Part shown: piece by piece, positions 8,712-20,209 of the stretch
How positions within the stretch are numbered: position 1 is the stretch's first letter
Layout of the letters: the number at the start of each line of letters is the position of its first letter
DNA from: Prauserella endophytica
GTDB lineage: Bacteria; Actinomycetota; Actinomycetes; Mycobacteriales; Pseudonocardiaceae
DNA: 64,000 nt
Assembly: GCF_005146945.1 (NCBI RefSeq)
Contig: NZ_SWMS01000005.1
Location: 310,001 to 374,000 of the forward strand
Reading direction: 5' to 3'
Program-made: the position numbers and the translations under genes
The notes under the pieces: model-generated
What the model was told of the DNA's origin: nothing
What the model saw: only the letters and a program-made list of their open reading frames with translations
The model's database searches: none

Positions 8712-9589
8712 ATGAACACAGCAGCGAAGCTGTCCGCCTACGGTGTCACGCTCGCCCTCCTCGCCACTGGCGCGTGGGCGATCGGAACCGCTGTCGGTCC
8801 CCTCACCAGCGAGGCTGGTGCCCCCGGTCAGGAGGAACACGCCGGGGGCGGGGACGAACACAGCGGCACCGTCGCGGAAGCCGAGCACGTCGACCAGCCC
8901 GAGGGACTGGCGTCGGCCAGGGGCGGCTACACCCTCACGCCCACCCGCACGACGCTGACCCCGGGGACCACCGAGAGCTTCTCGTTCCGCATCACCGGCC
9001 CGGGCGGTGACCCCGTCACCCGCTTCGAGGTCGAGCACGAGAAGCGCATGCACCTCATCGTGGTGCGCCGCGACACCGCGGACTTCCAGCACATCCATCC
9101 CGAGATGACCGCCGACGGCACGTGGTCCGTGCCGTTGAACCTGCCCGATCCAGGGGCCTACCGCGTGTTCGCCGACTTCGCGCCATCGGGCGGTGAGGCG
9201 ATGACACTCGGCGCCGACCTCTTCGCGCCTGGCGACTTCCAGCCGGTGACCCACGAGCCCTCGCGGGTCTCGCGCGTCGACGGCTACGAGGTCCGCCTCG
9301 ACGGGCATCTGGTGGCCGGCGAAGCATCGGAGGTGCGGCTCACCGTCAGCAAGGACGGCAGGCCGGTAACCAACCTGCAGCCCTACCTCGGCGCCGACGG
9401 ACACCTCGTGGCGCTGCGCGGCGGGGACCTCGCCTACCTGCACGTCCACCCCGGCGGCGAGAACAGCGGCGGCCCGGTGATCCCGTTCATCGCCGAGGTG
9501 CCGTCGGCGGGTACCTACCGGCTTTTCCTGGACTTCCAGCACGACGGCGTGGTGCGCACGGCCGAGTTCACCGTGGAGGGGGAGCGGTC

Positions 9590-9593
<4 letters not shown>
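8712..9593 (+). CDS. Exported or membrane-anchored protein of the copper cassette, His-rich N-linker
   Basis: The 293-residue protein has an N-terminal hydrophobic segment (residues 8-30) acting as signal or anchor. Next comes a flexible stretch with several His and acidic residues ([20 protein letters not shown]), then two beta-rich segments. Each beta segment carries a His-containing strand: [19 protein letters not shown] near 110-130 and [17 protein letters not shown] near 230-250. Such FQHIHPE/YLHVHP repeats recur in actinobacterial proteins next to copA. It overlaps copA by ATGA, so it is made in step with the pump. Periplasmic copper binding is an inference, and no enzyme activity is recognisable. 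Confidence 0.7.
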
Positions 9594-11835
<2,242 letters not shown>

Positions 11836-11839
<4 letters not shown>

Positions 11840-12129
11840 CGGGTGTGGTGATCGAGCACCCGGGTGAGCAAACCGACGAGCTGCTCGCGTTCGCTGGCCG
11901 ACAGCGGCGCGAGCAGCTCGTCCTTGTGCCTGGGCCACCACCTTCTCCAGGCGGTTGAGCGTGCGCCTGCCCGCCGCGGTGATGCTGATGATGTTGCGCC
12001 TGCTCTCGTCCGGGTCGGGGCCGCGCCGCGCGAGTTCCCGCCCGGCCAGGTCGTTGAGGGTCGCGACGAGGCCGCTCGGGTGAACACCGCTGCCGCGTCT
12101 GAGGGCCGGCCGGCTCGCCGGAAGTGGTA
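11836..12129 (-). pseudogene. marR-family regulator remnant, N-terminus lost and frameshifted
   Basis: On the minus strand the sequence encodes GLVATLNDLAGRELARRG, then ISITAAGRRTLNRLEKVVAQ in one frame. These are the MarR wing and following helix. One extra base near 11927-11930 then shifts the frame to DELLAPLSASEREQLVGLLT, a normal MarR C-terminus. The first half of a MarR protein (dimer helix and recognition helix) is absent, since sequence upstream of about 12110 runs into the iron-box promoter. It is therefore a fragment with at least one frameshift and is unlikely to be functional. Confidence 0.75.
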
Positions 12130-12145
12130 ACGACTCAGTAAAGAA

Positions 12146-12163
12146 GGGTAGGCTTGCCTACCC
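12146..12163. promoter_or_regulatory. Inverted repeat GGGTAGGC-TT-GCCTACCC, possible second iron box
   Basis: A perfect 8-bp inverted repeat with a 2-bp centre lies 12 bp upstream of a clear IdeR box. Its core resembles the GGTTAGGCTAACC centre of the IdeR consensus. It could be a tandem IdeR/DmdR site or part of the promoter. Confidence 0.5.
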
Positions 12164-12174
12164 AAAAGGATAAA

Positions 12175-12193
12175 TTTGGTTAGCCTCACCTAA
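12175..12193. promoter_or_regulatory. IdeR/DtxR iron box
   Basis: TTTGGTTAGCCTCACCTAA matches the 19-bp consensus TTAGGTTAGGCTAACCTAA at most positions. It ends directly against the GTG start of hmuT, so bound repressor would block transcription initiation and the heme locus should be iron-repressed. Confidence 0.82.
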
Positions 12194-13306
12194 GTGTCCA
12201 GACGCTTGGGGTTACGGCGAGCCGCGCTCGCCGGGATGGTGCTGGTGCTCGCGGGCTGCGGCCCCGCACCACAGCCGGGATCGAACGCCGCCGTTCCCGA
12301 GGGGATCGCCGACCAGACTCCGCTCGCGGAACTGACCCCGGTCGCCGACCCGCGCGCCCACGAAGGGCCGTCCACGGCGGTCGTGGCACAGCCCGACATC
12401 CAGCCCATCGAGCCCGCGCCGGCCCCGCGGCTGCCCGCGACCGTCACCGACCACCAGGGCACCCGCGTCACCGTCACCGACACCAGCCGCATCCTCGCCC
12501 TCGACCGCTCCGGCACGCTCGCCGCGACGGTGTTCGGCCTCGGGCTCGGCGACCGCGTGGTCGGCAGGGACTCCTCGACCGGTTTCCCGGCCGCGGCGGA
12601 CCTCCCGCTCGTGACGAGCAACGGCCACCAGCTCAACCCCGAGGCCATCCTCGGCCTGCGGCCAAGCGTCGTCCTCACGGACACGACGCTCGGCCCGTGG
12701 AACGTCGTGCTGCAACTGCGCGACGCCGGTATCCCGGTGGTGGTCGTGACGCCGCGGCGCACGCTCGACAACAACGGCGAAATCGTGCGCGCCGTCGCCG
12801 CCGCGCTCGGCGTCGAGGCCGCCGGACGGCAGCTCGCCGACCGGCTGGACCGGGAGGTCGCCGCGAAGAAGGCGGAGATCGCGAAGCTGGTGCCGGACGA
12901 GGAGTCGCGCAGGCCCCGCGTCGTGTTCCTGTACCTGCGCGGCTCCGCCGGCGTCTACCACATGTTCGGCAGGGGTTCCGGCGCCGACGCGCTGATCTCC
13001 GCGCTAGGCGCCGTCGACGTCGCGAGCGAGGTGGGCATCAACGGGATGCGGCCCATCAACCCCGAGGCGCTCGCCAAGGCCAAGCCGGACGTGATCCTGC
13101 TGATGACCAAGGGGCTCGAGTCGGTCGGCGGCGTGGAGGGCGCGGCCAGTATCCCCGGCGTGGCACAGACTCCGGCCGCACAGCGCCGTCGCTTCGTGGA
13201 CATGAACGACTACCAGATCCTCGGCTTCGGCCCGCTCACCCCATCGGTGCTCGACGCGCTCGCGCGGGCGCTCTACGCGCCGGACTCTCTCGAGGCGGCC
13301 GGGTGA
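12194..13306 (+). CDS. hmuT: Heme ABC transporter substrate-binding lipoprotein HmuT
   Basis: The 370-residue protein has a lipoprotein signal (VLVLAGCG, lipidated Cys22) and a periplasmic-binding fold of the hemin/B12/siderophore class. Sequence typical of HmuT is DLPLVTSNGHQLNPEAILGL followed by RPSVVLTD. The GTG at 12194 gives a normal signal peptide. No ribosome site precedes it because the iron box abuts the start, so a leaderless message is likely. It is followed with overlap by hmuU and hmuV. It would capture heme outside the membrane. Confidence 0.9.
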   Translation: MSRRLGLRRAALAGMVLVLAGCGPAPQPGSNAAVPEGIADQTPLAELTPVADPRAHEGPSTAVVAQPDIQPIEPAPAPRLPATVTDHQGTRVTVTDTSRILALDRSGTLAATVFGLGLGDRVVGRDSSTGFPAAADLPLVTSNGHQLNPEAILGLRPSVVLTDTTLGPWNVVLQLRDAGIPVVVVTPRRTLDNNGEIVRAVAAALGVEAAGRQLADRLDREVAAKKAEIAKLVPDEESRRPRVVFLYLRGSAGVYHMFGRGSGADALISALGAVDVASEVGINGMRPINPEALAKAKPDVILLMTKGLESVGGVEGAASIPGVAQTPAAQRRRFVDMNDYQILGFGPLTPSVLDALARALYAPDSLEAAG

Positions 13307-14400
13307 CCGCCACCGTCAGCCCGCCGGTGACCTCCGGCGGGGACCTCGTGCCGCCGCCGAGACGCAGGCCCGCGCGCGTGGCCGCACTGTTCACCGTGCT
13401 CACCGTGGGGCTGGTGATGGTGAGCATCGCCTCCGCGGCCGTCGGCCAGTTCGGCATCCCCGCGTCGCAGGTCGTCGGCTCGGTGCTGAACCGGATCGGC
13501 ATCGACGTGCTCGCCGCGCCCGCCGACCCCTTCGCCGAGGCGGCGCTGTGGGACGTGCGTTTCCCGCGCGTGGTGCTGGCGCTGCTCGTCGGCGGTGTGC
13601 TCGGCGTGTGCGGCGCGCTGATGCAGGGCTGCTTCGGCAACCCGCTCGCCGAACCCGGGGTGGTGGGCGTTTCCTCGGGCGCCGCTGTCGGGGCGTGTCT
13701 GTCCATTGTGTTCGGCTGGACGTTCCTCGGCGCGTTCACCACCCCGGCGCTCGCGTTCGCGACCGGGCTTGTCACCACGCTGGCGGTGTACGTGCTCGCG
13801 CGGTCGAAGGGCCGCGCCGGGGTGGTCACGATGATCCTCACCGGCGTCGCCGTCAACGCCGTCGCCAACGCCGCCATCGCGTTCCTCGTCTTCGCGGGCG
13901 ACCAGGCCGCGCGCGAGCAGATCGTGTTCTGGCAGCTCGGTTCGCTGGCAGGCAGCCGCTGGGCCTACGTCGCCACGATCGCGCCGCTCGTCGCGGTGTG
14001 CGTCGCCGTGTCGATGTTGCTCGCCCGGCGGCTCGACTTGCTGGCGCTCGGTGATCGGCAGGCCCGGCACCTCGGCGTGGACGTCGAGTCGCTGCGGCTG
14101 GTGACGATCGTGGTGGTCGCCGTCGCCGTCTCCGCCGCGGTGTCGTACTCGGGCATCATCGGCTTCGTCGGGCTCGTGGTGCCGCACCTGATCCGCATGA
14201 TCACCGGGCCGGGTCACCGCGTGCTGATCCCCGCGAGCCTCCTCGGCGGCGCGTTGCTGCTCGCGGCCGCGGACCTGCTGGCCCGCAACGCCTTCCACTA
14301 CGCGGACCTGCCCATCGGCATGCTGACCGCGCTCGTCGGCGGCCCGTTCTTCTTCTGGCTGCTGCTGCGCACCCGGCGCAGGGAAGGAGGCTGGACGTGA
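13303..14400 (+). CDS. hmuU: Heme ABC transporter permease HmuU (FecCD family)
   Basis: The 365-residue FecCD-type permease is rich in hydrophobic helices. Motifs include FPRVVLALLVGGVLGVCGAL, GCFGNPLAEPGVVGVSSGAA, and GFVGLVVPHLIRM, the latter contacting the ATPase. The GTG start overlaps the hmuT stop (GTGA) and the 3' end overlaps hmuV, showing coupled translation. It forms the membrane channel for heme or a related iron compound. Confidence 0.93.
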   Translation: MTATVSPPVTSGGDLVPPPRRRPARVAALFTVLTVGLVMVSIASAAVGQFGIPASQVVGSVLNRIGIDVLAAPADPFAEAALWDVRFPRVVLALLVGGVLGVCGALMQGCFGNPLAEPGVVGVSSGAAVGACLSIVFGWTFLGAFTTPALAFATGLVTTLAVYVLARSKGRAGVVTMILTGVAVNAVANAAIAFLVFAGDQAAREQIVFWQLGSLAGSRWAYVATIAPLVAVCVAVSMLLARRLDLLALGDRQARHLGVDVESLRLVTIVVVAVAVSAAVSYSGIIGFVGLVVPHLIRMITGPGHRVLIPASLLGGALLLAAADLLARNAFHYADLPIGMLTALVGGPFFFWLLLRTRRREGGWT

Positions 14401-15218
14401 GGCTCCTCTCGCGCGCACCGGCACGCCTGCCCGAACCGCCGGCCGAGGGCGACGTGCTCGCCGAGGCGGACGCGGTGGTGGTCACGATCGGCGGGAAACG
14501 CCTGCTCGACGGCGTGTCACTGCGGGTGCACGCGGGCGAGGTGCTCGCACTCGTCGGCCCCAACGGCGCGGGCAAGTCGACGCTGCTCAGCGTGCTCGCC
14601 GGCGATCTGGCCCCCTCGGCGGGCACGGTCTCGATCCACGGCAGGCCCGCGCCTTCGTGGTCCACAGTGGACCTCGCGAGGCGCAGGGCCGTGCTGCCGC
14701 AGCACAACCCGGTGTCGTTCCCGTTCGACGTGCTCGCCGTGGTGGAGATGGGCCGGGCACCCTGGGAGGGCACGCCCGCCGAGGACGACGACGAGCGGGC
14801 GGTGGCCGCCGCGCTCGCCGACACCGAGCTCACCGCCTTCGCCACGCGGACCTATCCGACGCTGTCCGGAGGGGAGCAGGCGCGCACCGCGCTGGCCCGC
14901 GTGCTCGCGCAGTCGGCGAGCCTGCTCCTGCTCGACGAGCCCACCGCGGCGCTGGACCTTCGCCACCAGGAACAGGTCCTCGCGCTCGCCCGCGCGCGGG
15001 CGTCGGAGGGCGCCGGGGTGCTGGTGGTGCTGCACGACCTCGGCCTCGCCGCCGCACACGCCGACCGGATCGCGGTGCTCGCGGCGGGCGGCCTCGCCGA
15101 GGCCGGGCCCCCGGAGGACGTCTGCCGCGCCGAGCTGCTCTCCGGCGTCTACCAGCACCCGGTGGAGGTGATCAGCCATCCCCGTACCGGAAAGCCCATC
15201 GTCCTGCCGTACCGGTAA
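14397..15218 (+). CDS. hmuV: Heme ABC transporter ATP-binding protein HmuV
   Basis: The 273-residue ABC ATPase has Walker A GPNGAGKST near residue 53, the signature LSGGEQART and Walker [13 protein letters not shown], followed by the switch His in VLHDLGLAAAHAD. The GTG start overlaps the hmuU stop by four bases. Its position and the RRRAVLPQHN stretch match the HmuV subgroup. It energises the HmuTU importer. Confidence 0.93.
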   Translation: MRLLSRAPARLPEPPAEGDVLAEADAVVVTIGGKRLLDGVSLRVHAGEVLALVGPNGAGKSTLLSVLAGDLAPSAGTVSIHGRPAPSWSTVDLARRRAVLPQHNPVSFPFDVLAVVEMGRAPWEGTPAEDDDERAVAAALADTELTAFATRTYPTLSGGEQARTALARVLAQSASLLLLDEPTAALDLRHQEQVLALARARASEGAGVLVVLHDLGLAAAHADRIAVLAAGGLAEAGPPEDVCRAELLSGVYQHPVEVISHPRTGKPIVLPYR

Positions 15219-15234
15219 CGAACAGGAAAGGCCC

Positions 15235-16332
15235 ATGACCAAGTCCCCCTCTGGCAGACGTGCGCGTGCCGCGGCACTGGCCACGCTGCTCGCCGCGTTC
15301 ACCGCCCCGTTGACCGGCACCGCGAGCGCCCAGGGCGCGTCGGTGAGCGTGTCGCCGTCCACCGCCGACCCCGACTACGCCACGATCGTCCAGCTGCGCG
15401 GCACCGGGTTCCAGTCCGTCCACGGTGGACACGGCGGCGTGTACGTGCTGTTCGGCTGGGTGTCGAACCCGGCGGGCGCGTGGCAGCCGAGCCAGGGCGG
15501 TGCCGCGGGCAGCACATACCGCTACGTGCAGGACACCGAGTCGCGGGACAACAACGGCTTCCAGCGTTATCTCGCCTTCCCCGGCAGTGACACGGGGTCG
15601 AGCGCGAACGGCGTGGTCAACCCCGACGGCACGTGGCAGGCGCAGCTCGTGATACCCGGCGCCCGTTTCCAGGCCGTCGACCGGGAGGGCAACACGACTC
15701 AGGTCGACTGCACGCGGGTGCAGTGCGGCGTCATCACGATCGGCGCACACGGCGTGGTGAACCCTGCCAACGAGACGTTCACGCCGGTGCGCTTCGCCGT
15801 CCCCCGGCAGGAGCCCGCGGCGGCGCCGCCCTCGCGGCAGGCCCCGCCCGCGACGACCACCACCACGGCGCCCGCGCCGACGCCCTCGGTCGAGACCGCG
15901 ACGACGCAGGCCCGTGCAGGGGACCGGATCGAGGTCACCGGCACCGGTTTCACGCCCGGCGAGAACGTCGGCGTCACGCTGCACTCCGACCCGGTGACCC
16001 TCCCGCCCGCGCGGGCGGGCGACGACGGGCGGTTCACGTACACGGCGACGATCCCCGAGCACGTCACCGAGGGCACCCACCGTCTCGTGTTCACCGGTGA
16101 ACGGTCCACTGTGGAGACATCCGTCGAGCTGTCGGTCCGAGCGGCGGCGCGAACGTCACCGTCGCCCCCGCCTGCGGAGCCCCCCGCGCAGGCGCAGGTG
16201 CAGGGGGAGAAGGGCAGCGCACTGCTCGTCGCGCTGCTCGTCGGGGGAGCGGTCCTACTGGTGGTCGCGGTGGTCGCGGTCGTACTGCGGCTGCGCCGCC
16301 GGACCCGGGATATCGAAGGGAACGACACGTGA
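15235..16332 (+). CDS. Exported, C-terminally anchored surface protein of the heme locus
   Basis: The 365-residue protein has a Sec signal (residues 1-32, cut after TGTASA), an N-terminal beta-rich region (residues 33-180), and a Pro/Thr-rich linker. An Ig-like domain comes next (RIEVTGTGFTPGENVGVTLH) and then a single membrane helix near 330-352 with an Arg-rich tail. Proteins of this layout accompany HtaA in actinobacterial heme clusters. It starts 16 bp after hmuV and ends overlapping the HtaA gene. A role in heme capture or relay is inferred from context only. Confidence 0.75.
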   Translation: MTKSPSGRRARAAALATLLAAFTAPLTGTASAQGASVSVSPSTADPDYATIVQLRGTGFQSVHGGHGGVYVLFGWVSNPAGAWQPSQGGAAGSTYRYVQDTESRDNNGFQRYLAFPGSDTGSSANGVVNPDGTWQAQLVIPGARFQAVDREGNTTQVDCTRVQCGVITIGAHGVVNPANETFTPVRFAVPRQEPAAAPPSRQAPPATTTTTAPAPTPSVETATTQARAGDRIEVTGTGFTPGENVGVTLHSDPVTLPPARAGDDGRFTYTATIPEHVTEGTHRLVFTGERSTVETSVELSVRAAARTSPSPPPAEPPAQAQVQGEKGSALLVALLVGGAVLLVVAVVAVVLRLRRRTRDIEGNDT

Positions 16333-18191
16333 GAACGATCTGGCGAAGAATGGGAGCCGCGGCGGGCACGCTCACGCTGCTCGCCGGTGGCGCGCTGACG
16401 GCGGGTCCCGCCGCCGCGCAGGACACCGGAGGCGAGGAGGCGTCGGCCACGGGACTGCACTGGGGCATCAAGCAGTCGTGGCGCAACTACATGACCATGT
16501 TCGGCGGCACGGTCACGCCCGCCGACGGCGCGTCGGCCGACCCGGAGCCGTTCTCGTGGCCGCAGCGCGCGTCCACGTTCGACCCGGAGACGGGCACGGG
16601 CACGGTGGAGTTCGGCGGCTCCGTCGGGTTCGCGATGCCCGGCCACTTCATCTGGGACTTCACCTTCGCCGACCCGAAGGTGACCTTCGACGGCGACGGC
16701 ACCGGCTCGCTCAAGGGCACGGTGAGCTACGCGTTCTACGGCACGGCCGACGACCCGCAACAGGTGCGGGAGCCCACCGAGGTGGTGTTCGCCGACCTGA
16801 CGTTCGAGGACGCACCCGTGGCCGAGGGCGACCACCTCGCCGCCACCATCACCTCGGCGACGCTCACCGAGGAGGGCGCGGCGGCCTTCGCGGGCTTCTA
16901 CGAGCCGGGTGCCGCGCTCGACGCGGGCAGGCTCGTGTTCACGCCACCCGCCACGGAACCACCGCCGACGCCCTCGGTCACCGTGACCCCGTCGACCGGG
17001 CTGAACCCGGACGGCGCCGAAGTGACCATCGCGGGCACCGGCTTCGCGCCCGATGGCAACGGGGACAAGGGTTACCGGCTGCGGATCGGTCCCGGCCTCG
17101 ACGTGCTCAAGGATCCCGCGGCGGGCGGTGCCTACCAGCTCGACCAGGCCATCCCGGTGAACGGCGACGGCACCTGGCAGATCACCACCACCGTCAAGGC
17201 CGCCTACACCGGCGCCGACGGCGTGGCGCGCACCGCGGCGGCGACGCCGTTCAGCGTCTACACCTTCGCCGCCGAGTCCACCGACACGACGTGGGACACG
17301 GTCACCGCGCTGACGTTCGCGCCGCCGTCGACCGATCCGGGCGCCGACCCCGGCCCCGACGGCGACGACGATCCGGCGCCGACGTGTGTGCTGACCCAGG
17401 AGAACGCCGCCAAGGGCGACCTGCTGTGGGGCCTGCGCAAGAGCTTCCGCAGCTACGTCGGGGTGGGCATCGGCGGTGCCGAGGGCAACAGCATCACCGC
17501 CACCGACGGCGCCGTGATCACCGGCGTCGACGAGGTCGCGCGTGACGGCGTGCCCAACCCGGCAGGAGTGCCGACCGGTGCGTACCGCTTCGCGTTCGGC
17601 TCCGCGCAGTTCACCTCCGCCGAGGCCTTCACCGTGCAGTACCGCGGCACGGTGACGTTCTCCTACCCCTCGCACTTCTTCACGTTCGTGCTCGGCGACC
17701 CGAAGGTGGTCGTGGACGGCGGCACCGGCACGCTCTACGCCGACGTCGAGCTGCGCACCGAGGAGGGCGCGCCGTCGGAGCCGGTGAACCTGCCGGGGGT
17801 GGCGCTCGCGAACCTCGACCTCGCGGGCGCGCAGAAGACGAACGAGGCCGGGGTGCTGTCCGTCGGGAACGTGCCCGCGACCCTGACGAGCTCGGACGCC
17901 TTCGGCGGCTTCTACGAGGACGGCGCCGAGCTCGACCCGGTGTCGCTCACGCTGGGCGCCGACTGCGCGACCCTGCCGGGCGGCCCCGGCGGGAACACGG
18001 GTGGCGTCAGCACCGGTGGCGGAAACTCCGGTGACGACCTGGTGCCCGACGTGCGGTTCCGGCCGCAGGCGAACCCAGGCGACCTGGCCTACACCGGCCT
18101 GGGCTCGTGGCCGATCTACGTCGGCGTGACCCTGCTCGTGGCCGGCGTCGCGCTGACCCTGCTGGCGAACCGCCGCCGCAGCAGAGCCTGA
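16329..18191 (+). CDS. htaA: HtaA-type heme-binding surface protein with two HtaA domains and LAYTG sorting signal
   Basis: The 620-residue protein has a signal peptide (cut after GPAAAQ) and two HtaA domains that begin with LHWGIKQSWRNYM (about 40-190) and LLWGLRKSFRSYV (about 360-530). An Ig-like segment lies between them. Each HtaA opening contains the conserved Tyr that in characterised HtaA/HtaB proteins helps bind hemin. The C-terminus has LAYTG at 586-590, a hydrophobic helix and NRRRSRA, which is a class E sortase signal (LAxTG). It overlaps the previous gene by ATGA-like coupling and probably hands heme to HmuT. Confidence 0.9.
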   Translation: MRTIWRRMGAAAGTLTLLAGGALTAGPAAAQDTGGEEASATGLHWGIKQSWRNYMTMFGGTVTPADGASADPEPFSWPQRASTFDPETGTGTVEFGGSVGFAMPGHFIWDFTFADPKVTFDGDGTGSLKGTVSYAFYGTADDPQQVREPTEVVFADLTFEDAPVAEGDHLAATITSATLTEEGAAAFAGFYEPGAALDAGRLVFTPPATEPPPTPSVTVTPSTGLNPDGAEVTIAGTGFAPDGNGDKGYRLRIGPGLDVLKDPAAGGAYQLDQAIPVNGDGTWQITTTVKAAYTGADGVARTAAATPFSVYTFAAESTDTTWDTVTALTFAPPSTDPGADPGPDGDDDPAPTCVLTQENAAKGDLLWGLRKSFRSYVGVGIGGAEGNSITATDGAVITGVDEVARDGVPNPAGVPTGAYRFAFGSAQFTSAEAFTVQYRGTVTFSYPSHFFTFVLGDPKVVVDGGTGTLYADVELRTEEGAPSEPVNLPGVALANLDLAGAQKTNEAGVLSVGNVPATLTSSDAFGGFYEDGAELDPVSLTLGADCATLPGGPGGNTGGVSTGGGNSGDDLVPDVRFRPQANPGDLAYTGLGSWPIYVGVTLLVAGVALTLLANRRRSRA

Positions 18192-18198
18192 CCCGACC

Positions 18199-18251
18199 GC
18201 AGTGAAGGCCACCTTGCCTGCGTTCAACGCAGGCAAGGTGGCCTTCACTGC
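18199..18251. repeat. Perfect 53-bp palindromic hairpin, GCAGTGAAGG family
   Basis: Two 26-bp perfectly complementary arms flank a single C at 18225. The outer arm is GCAGTGAAGGCCACC and the inner arm ends GCCTGCGTT. It lies 8 bp past the htaA stop and 24 bp past the end of the convergent amine oxidase gene, so a shared terminator is likely. Confidence 0.85.
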
Positions 18252-18274
18252 GGCTGTGTGAGCTGTGATCGGAC

Positions 18275-20188
18275 CTAGCCTTCGTGGTGGCAGGTGTTCG
18301 TGGGGGGTACGTCGAGCGTGGGGTTGCGGTCGAAGAAGCCCACCGGCTTGAGCGTGAACCCGGCGTAGTCCACGGGCATCACCGGCCAGTCCTCAGGGCG
18401 CGGGAAGTGCGTGAGCCCGAAGGTGTGCCACAGCACGATGTCCTCGCCGTCGATGCCCCGGCCCTCGGCCGCCCACTTCGGCAGGCCGTCGCCGCCGGGG
18501 TTCTGGTTCACGAGGTCACCGGCCGGATAGCGGTGCGCCGGGTCGTACTTCGTGACCCAGAGGTGCTTCGTCGCGAACGTCGCCCTCGCGTGGATCGACG
18601 ACGACTCGTCGGCGAGCAGCGTGGGCTGCCCCTGCGGGTGCAGCGCGTAGGCGACCGGCTGGCCGAGCCGGTTGGTCACCTCCGGGTTCACGACGTGCCA
18701 CACCCGCGCCCGTGTGTTGTCGGCCAGCCGCTTCGCGTCCGACTCCGTGGTCAGGCGCGTGCGCGCCTGGCGGAAGGCGTTGCCGTACGGGTTGTCCTCG
18801 CTCACCGGCACGCGCTGCGCCTCGACCTCGTCAACGGCGTTGCGCTGCCCGTCGACACCGACGTCGAGCCGGGCGCAGAACAGATGCTGGTGGTACGGGG
18901 CGCCGAGCCCCGGCGCCACCTCGGTCGCGTACTCGTGCCCCCGCTCCGGGTAGGCGGAGGTGAACGTGACGCCCGTGGCCTTGGCCTCCAGCTGGATCGT
19001 GCCGTCGAGGTAGAGATACCAGTAGAAGCCGTAGTCGTAGTTGCCGATCGTGGTGAAGAACGAGATCACCAGCCGCCGCTGCCGCCGCGTCTCGTGCGAG
19101 CCCGCGAACAGGTCGGAGTGCTTCCACAGCACGCCGAAGTCCTCCTCGTGCATGCAGATCGCGTTGCGGATCGTGCGTGCCTCGCCGAGGTCGTCGGCCA
19201 CGACCGCGTCGAAGTAGCGGATCTCGCCGAGACAGTCGCAGCCCAGCTCCAGCGAGTTGGTGTAGCGGGCGAACATGTACTCGCCGCAGTCGAAGTAGTT
19301 CTGCCAGAACCGCACCGGCGACGGGTCGGCGTAGGGCACCACCATCTCGGCCACCGACGCGCGGTACAGCACCGGCCGCTCGTGGAAGGAGAGCTGGTGC
19401 AGGGTCAGCCCCTCGCGCTCGTTGAAGCCGATCCGCAGATCCCAGTTCTCCCACCGCACCCGGCTGTCCTCGACCTCGAAGCTCGGCCCGTGCGGCTGCG
19501 TGATCTCGATCGGCTTGAGGCTCGTGCGAGCGGGGCCGGTCTGCTCCGGGTCGTCGAAGTTGCCCGGCTCCCGGGGCACCGGCAGCTTCTCGTGGTCGAT
19601 CACCCTGGTCACCGTGCGGCTGGTCAGGTCGACGTAGGCCACGAGCCCGTCCACCGGGTGCGCCCACGGGTGGTCCTTCTCGTGCAGCTGCTGGAAGCCG
19701 AGCGAGCGCACGACCCGCTTGCCCTCCTCGCCGGGCTCGTCGTAGCAGCCCGCCGAGAGGGGCACGGCACGCACGGTCGCCGGGTCGAGACCTCGTCGTG
19801 CCAGCGCGGACGTCCACTGCTCGTCGGCGTTGAGGATGTCCTCGATCAGTTCGAACTCGGTGTCGAGGATCGGCGGCTGTCCCGCCGCCACGGGGTCGAT
19901 GTCCACCACCGAGTCCACAGCGGACCTGGTGGTCGACACGACCACGTCGCGCGAACTGCCGTCGGCGAGGTTCAGCAGGATCGCCCTGAACCGGCGGTCG
20001 AGTTGGGCGCCAGGCGTGAACGCCAGCACGTCGGACTTCTCCGGCTCCTCCAGCGCGAGGAACGCGAACCGCACGGGCTCGGCGAGCAGCCCGGCGTCGG
20101 CGAGGACCCGGCGGATCTGGCCGACCTCGTCGGCGCTCATCGGGTCCAGCGGATGCGTCGCGGTGGTCCTGTCTTCGGCGATGGTCAT
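18275..20188 (-). CDS. Copper-containing primary-amine oxidase
   Basis: The 637-residue protein is a cytoplasm-type (no signal peptide) copper amine oxidase that deaminates primary amines to aldehydes with release of H2O2 and NH3. The cofactor motif TIGNYDYG is present near residue 380, where the first Tyr becomes TPQ. The copper ligands in YHQHLFCARLDV lie near 435 and the third His in the C-terminal THFPRPEDWPVM region. The N2/N3 domains occupy residues 15-210. The length matches bacterial phenylethylamine, tyramine and histamine oxidases. An APC permease lies just upstream in the same direction and probably imports the amine. Confidence 0.95.
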   Translation of the reverse strand: MTIAEDRTTATHPLDPMSADEVGQIRRVLADAGLLAEPVRFAFLALEEPEKSDVLAFTPGAQLDRRFRAILLNLADGSSRDVVVSTTRSAVDSVVDIDPVAAGQPPILDTEFELIEDILNADEQWTSALARRGLDPATVRAVPLSAGCYDEPGEEGKRVVRSLGFQQLHEKDHPWAHPVDGLVAYVDLTSRTVTRVIDHEKLPVPREPGNFDDPEQTGPARTSLKPIEITQPHGPSFEVEDSRVRWENWDLRIGFNEREGLTLHQLSFHERPVLYRASVAEMVVPYADPSPVRFWQNYFDCGEYMFARYTNSLELGCDCLGEIRYFDAVVADDLGEARTIRNAICMHEEDFGVLWKHSDLFAGSHETRRQRRLVISFFTTIGNYDYGFYWYLYLDGTIQLEAKATGVTFTSAYPERGHEYATEVAPGLGAPYHQHLFCARLDVGVDGQRNAVDEVEAQRVPVSEDNPYGNAFRQARTRLTTESDAKRLADNTRARVWHVVNPEVTNRLGQPVAYALHPQGQPTLLADESSSIHARATFATKHLWVTKYDPAHRYPAGDLVNQNPGGDGLPKWAAEGRGIDGEDIVLWHTFGLTHFPRPEDWPVMPVDYAGFTLKPVGFFDRNPTLDVPPTNTCHHEG

Positions 20189-20209
20189 CTCTGCTCCTCT
20201 CGGTGGAAA

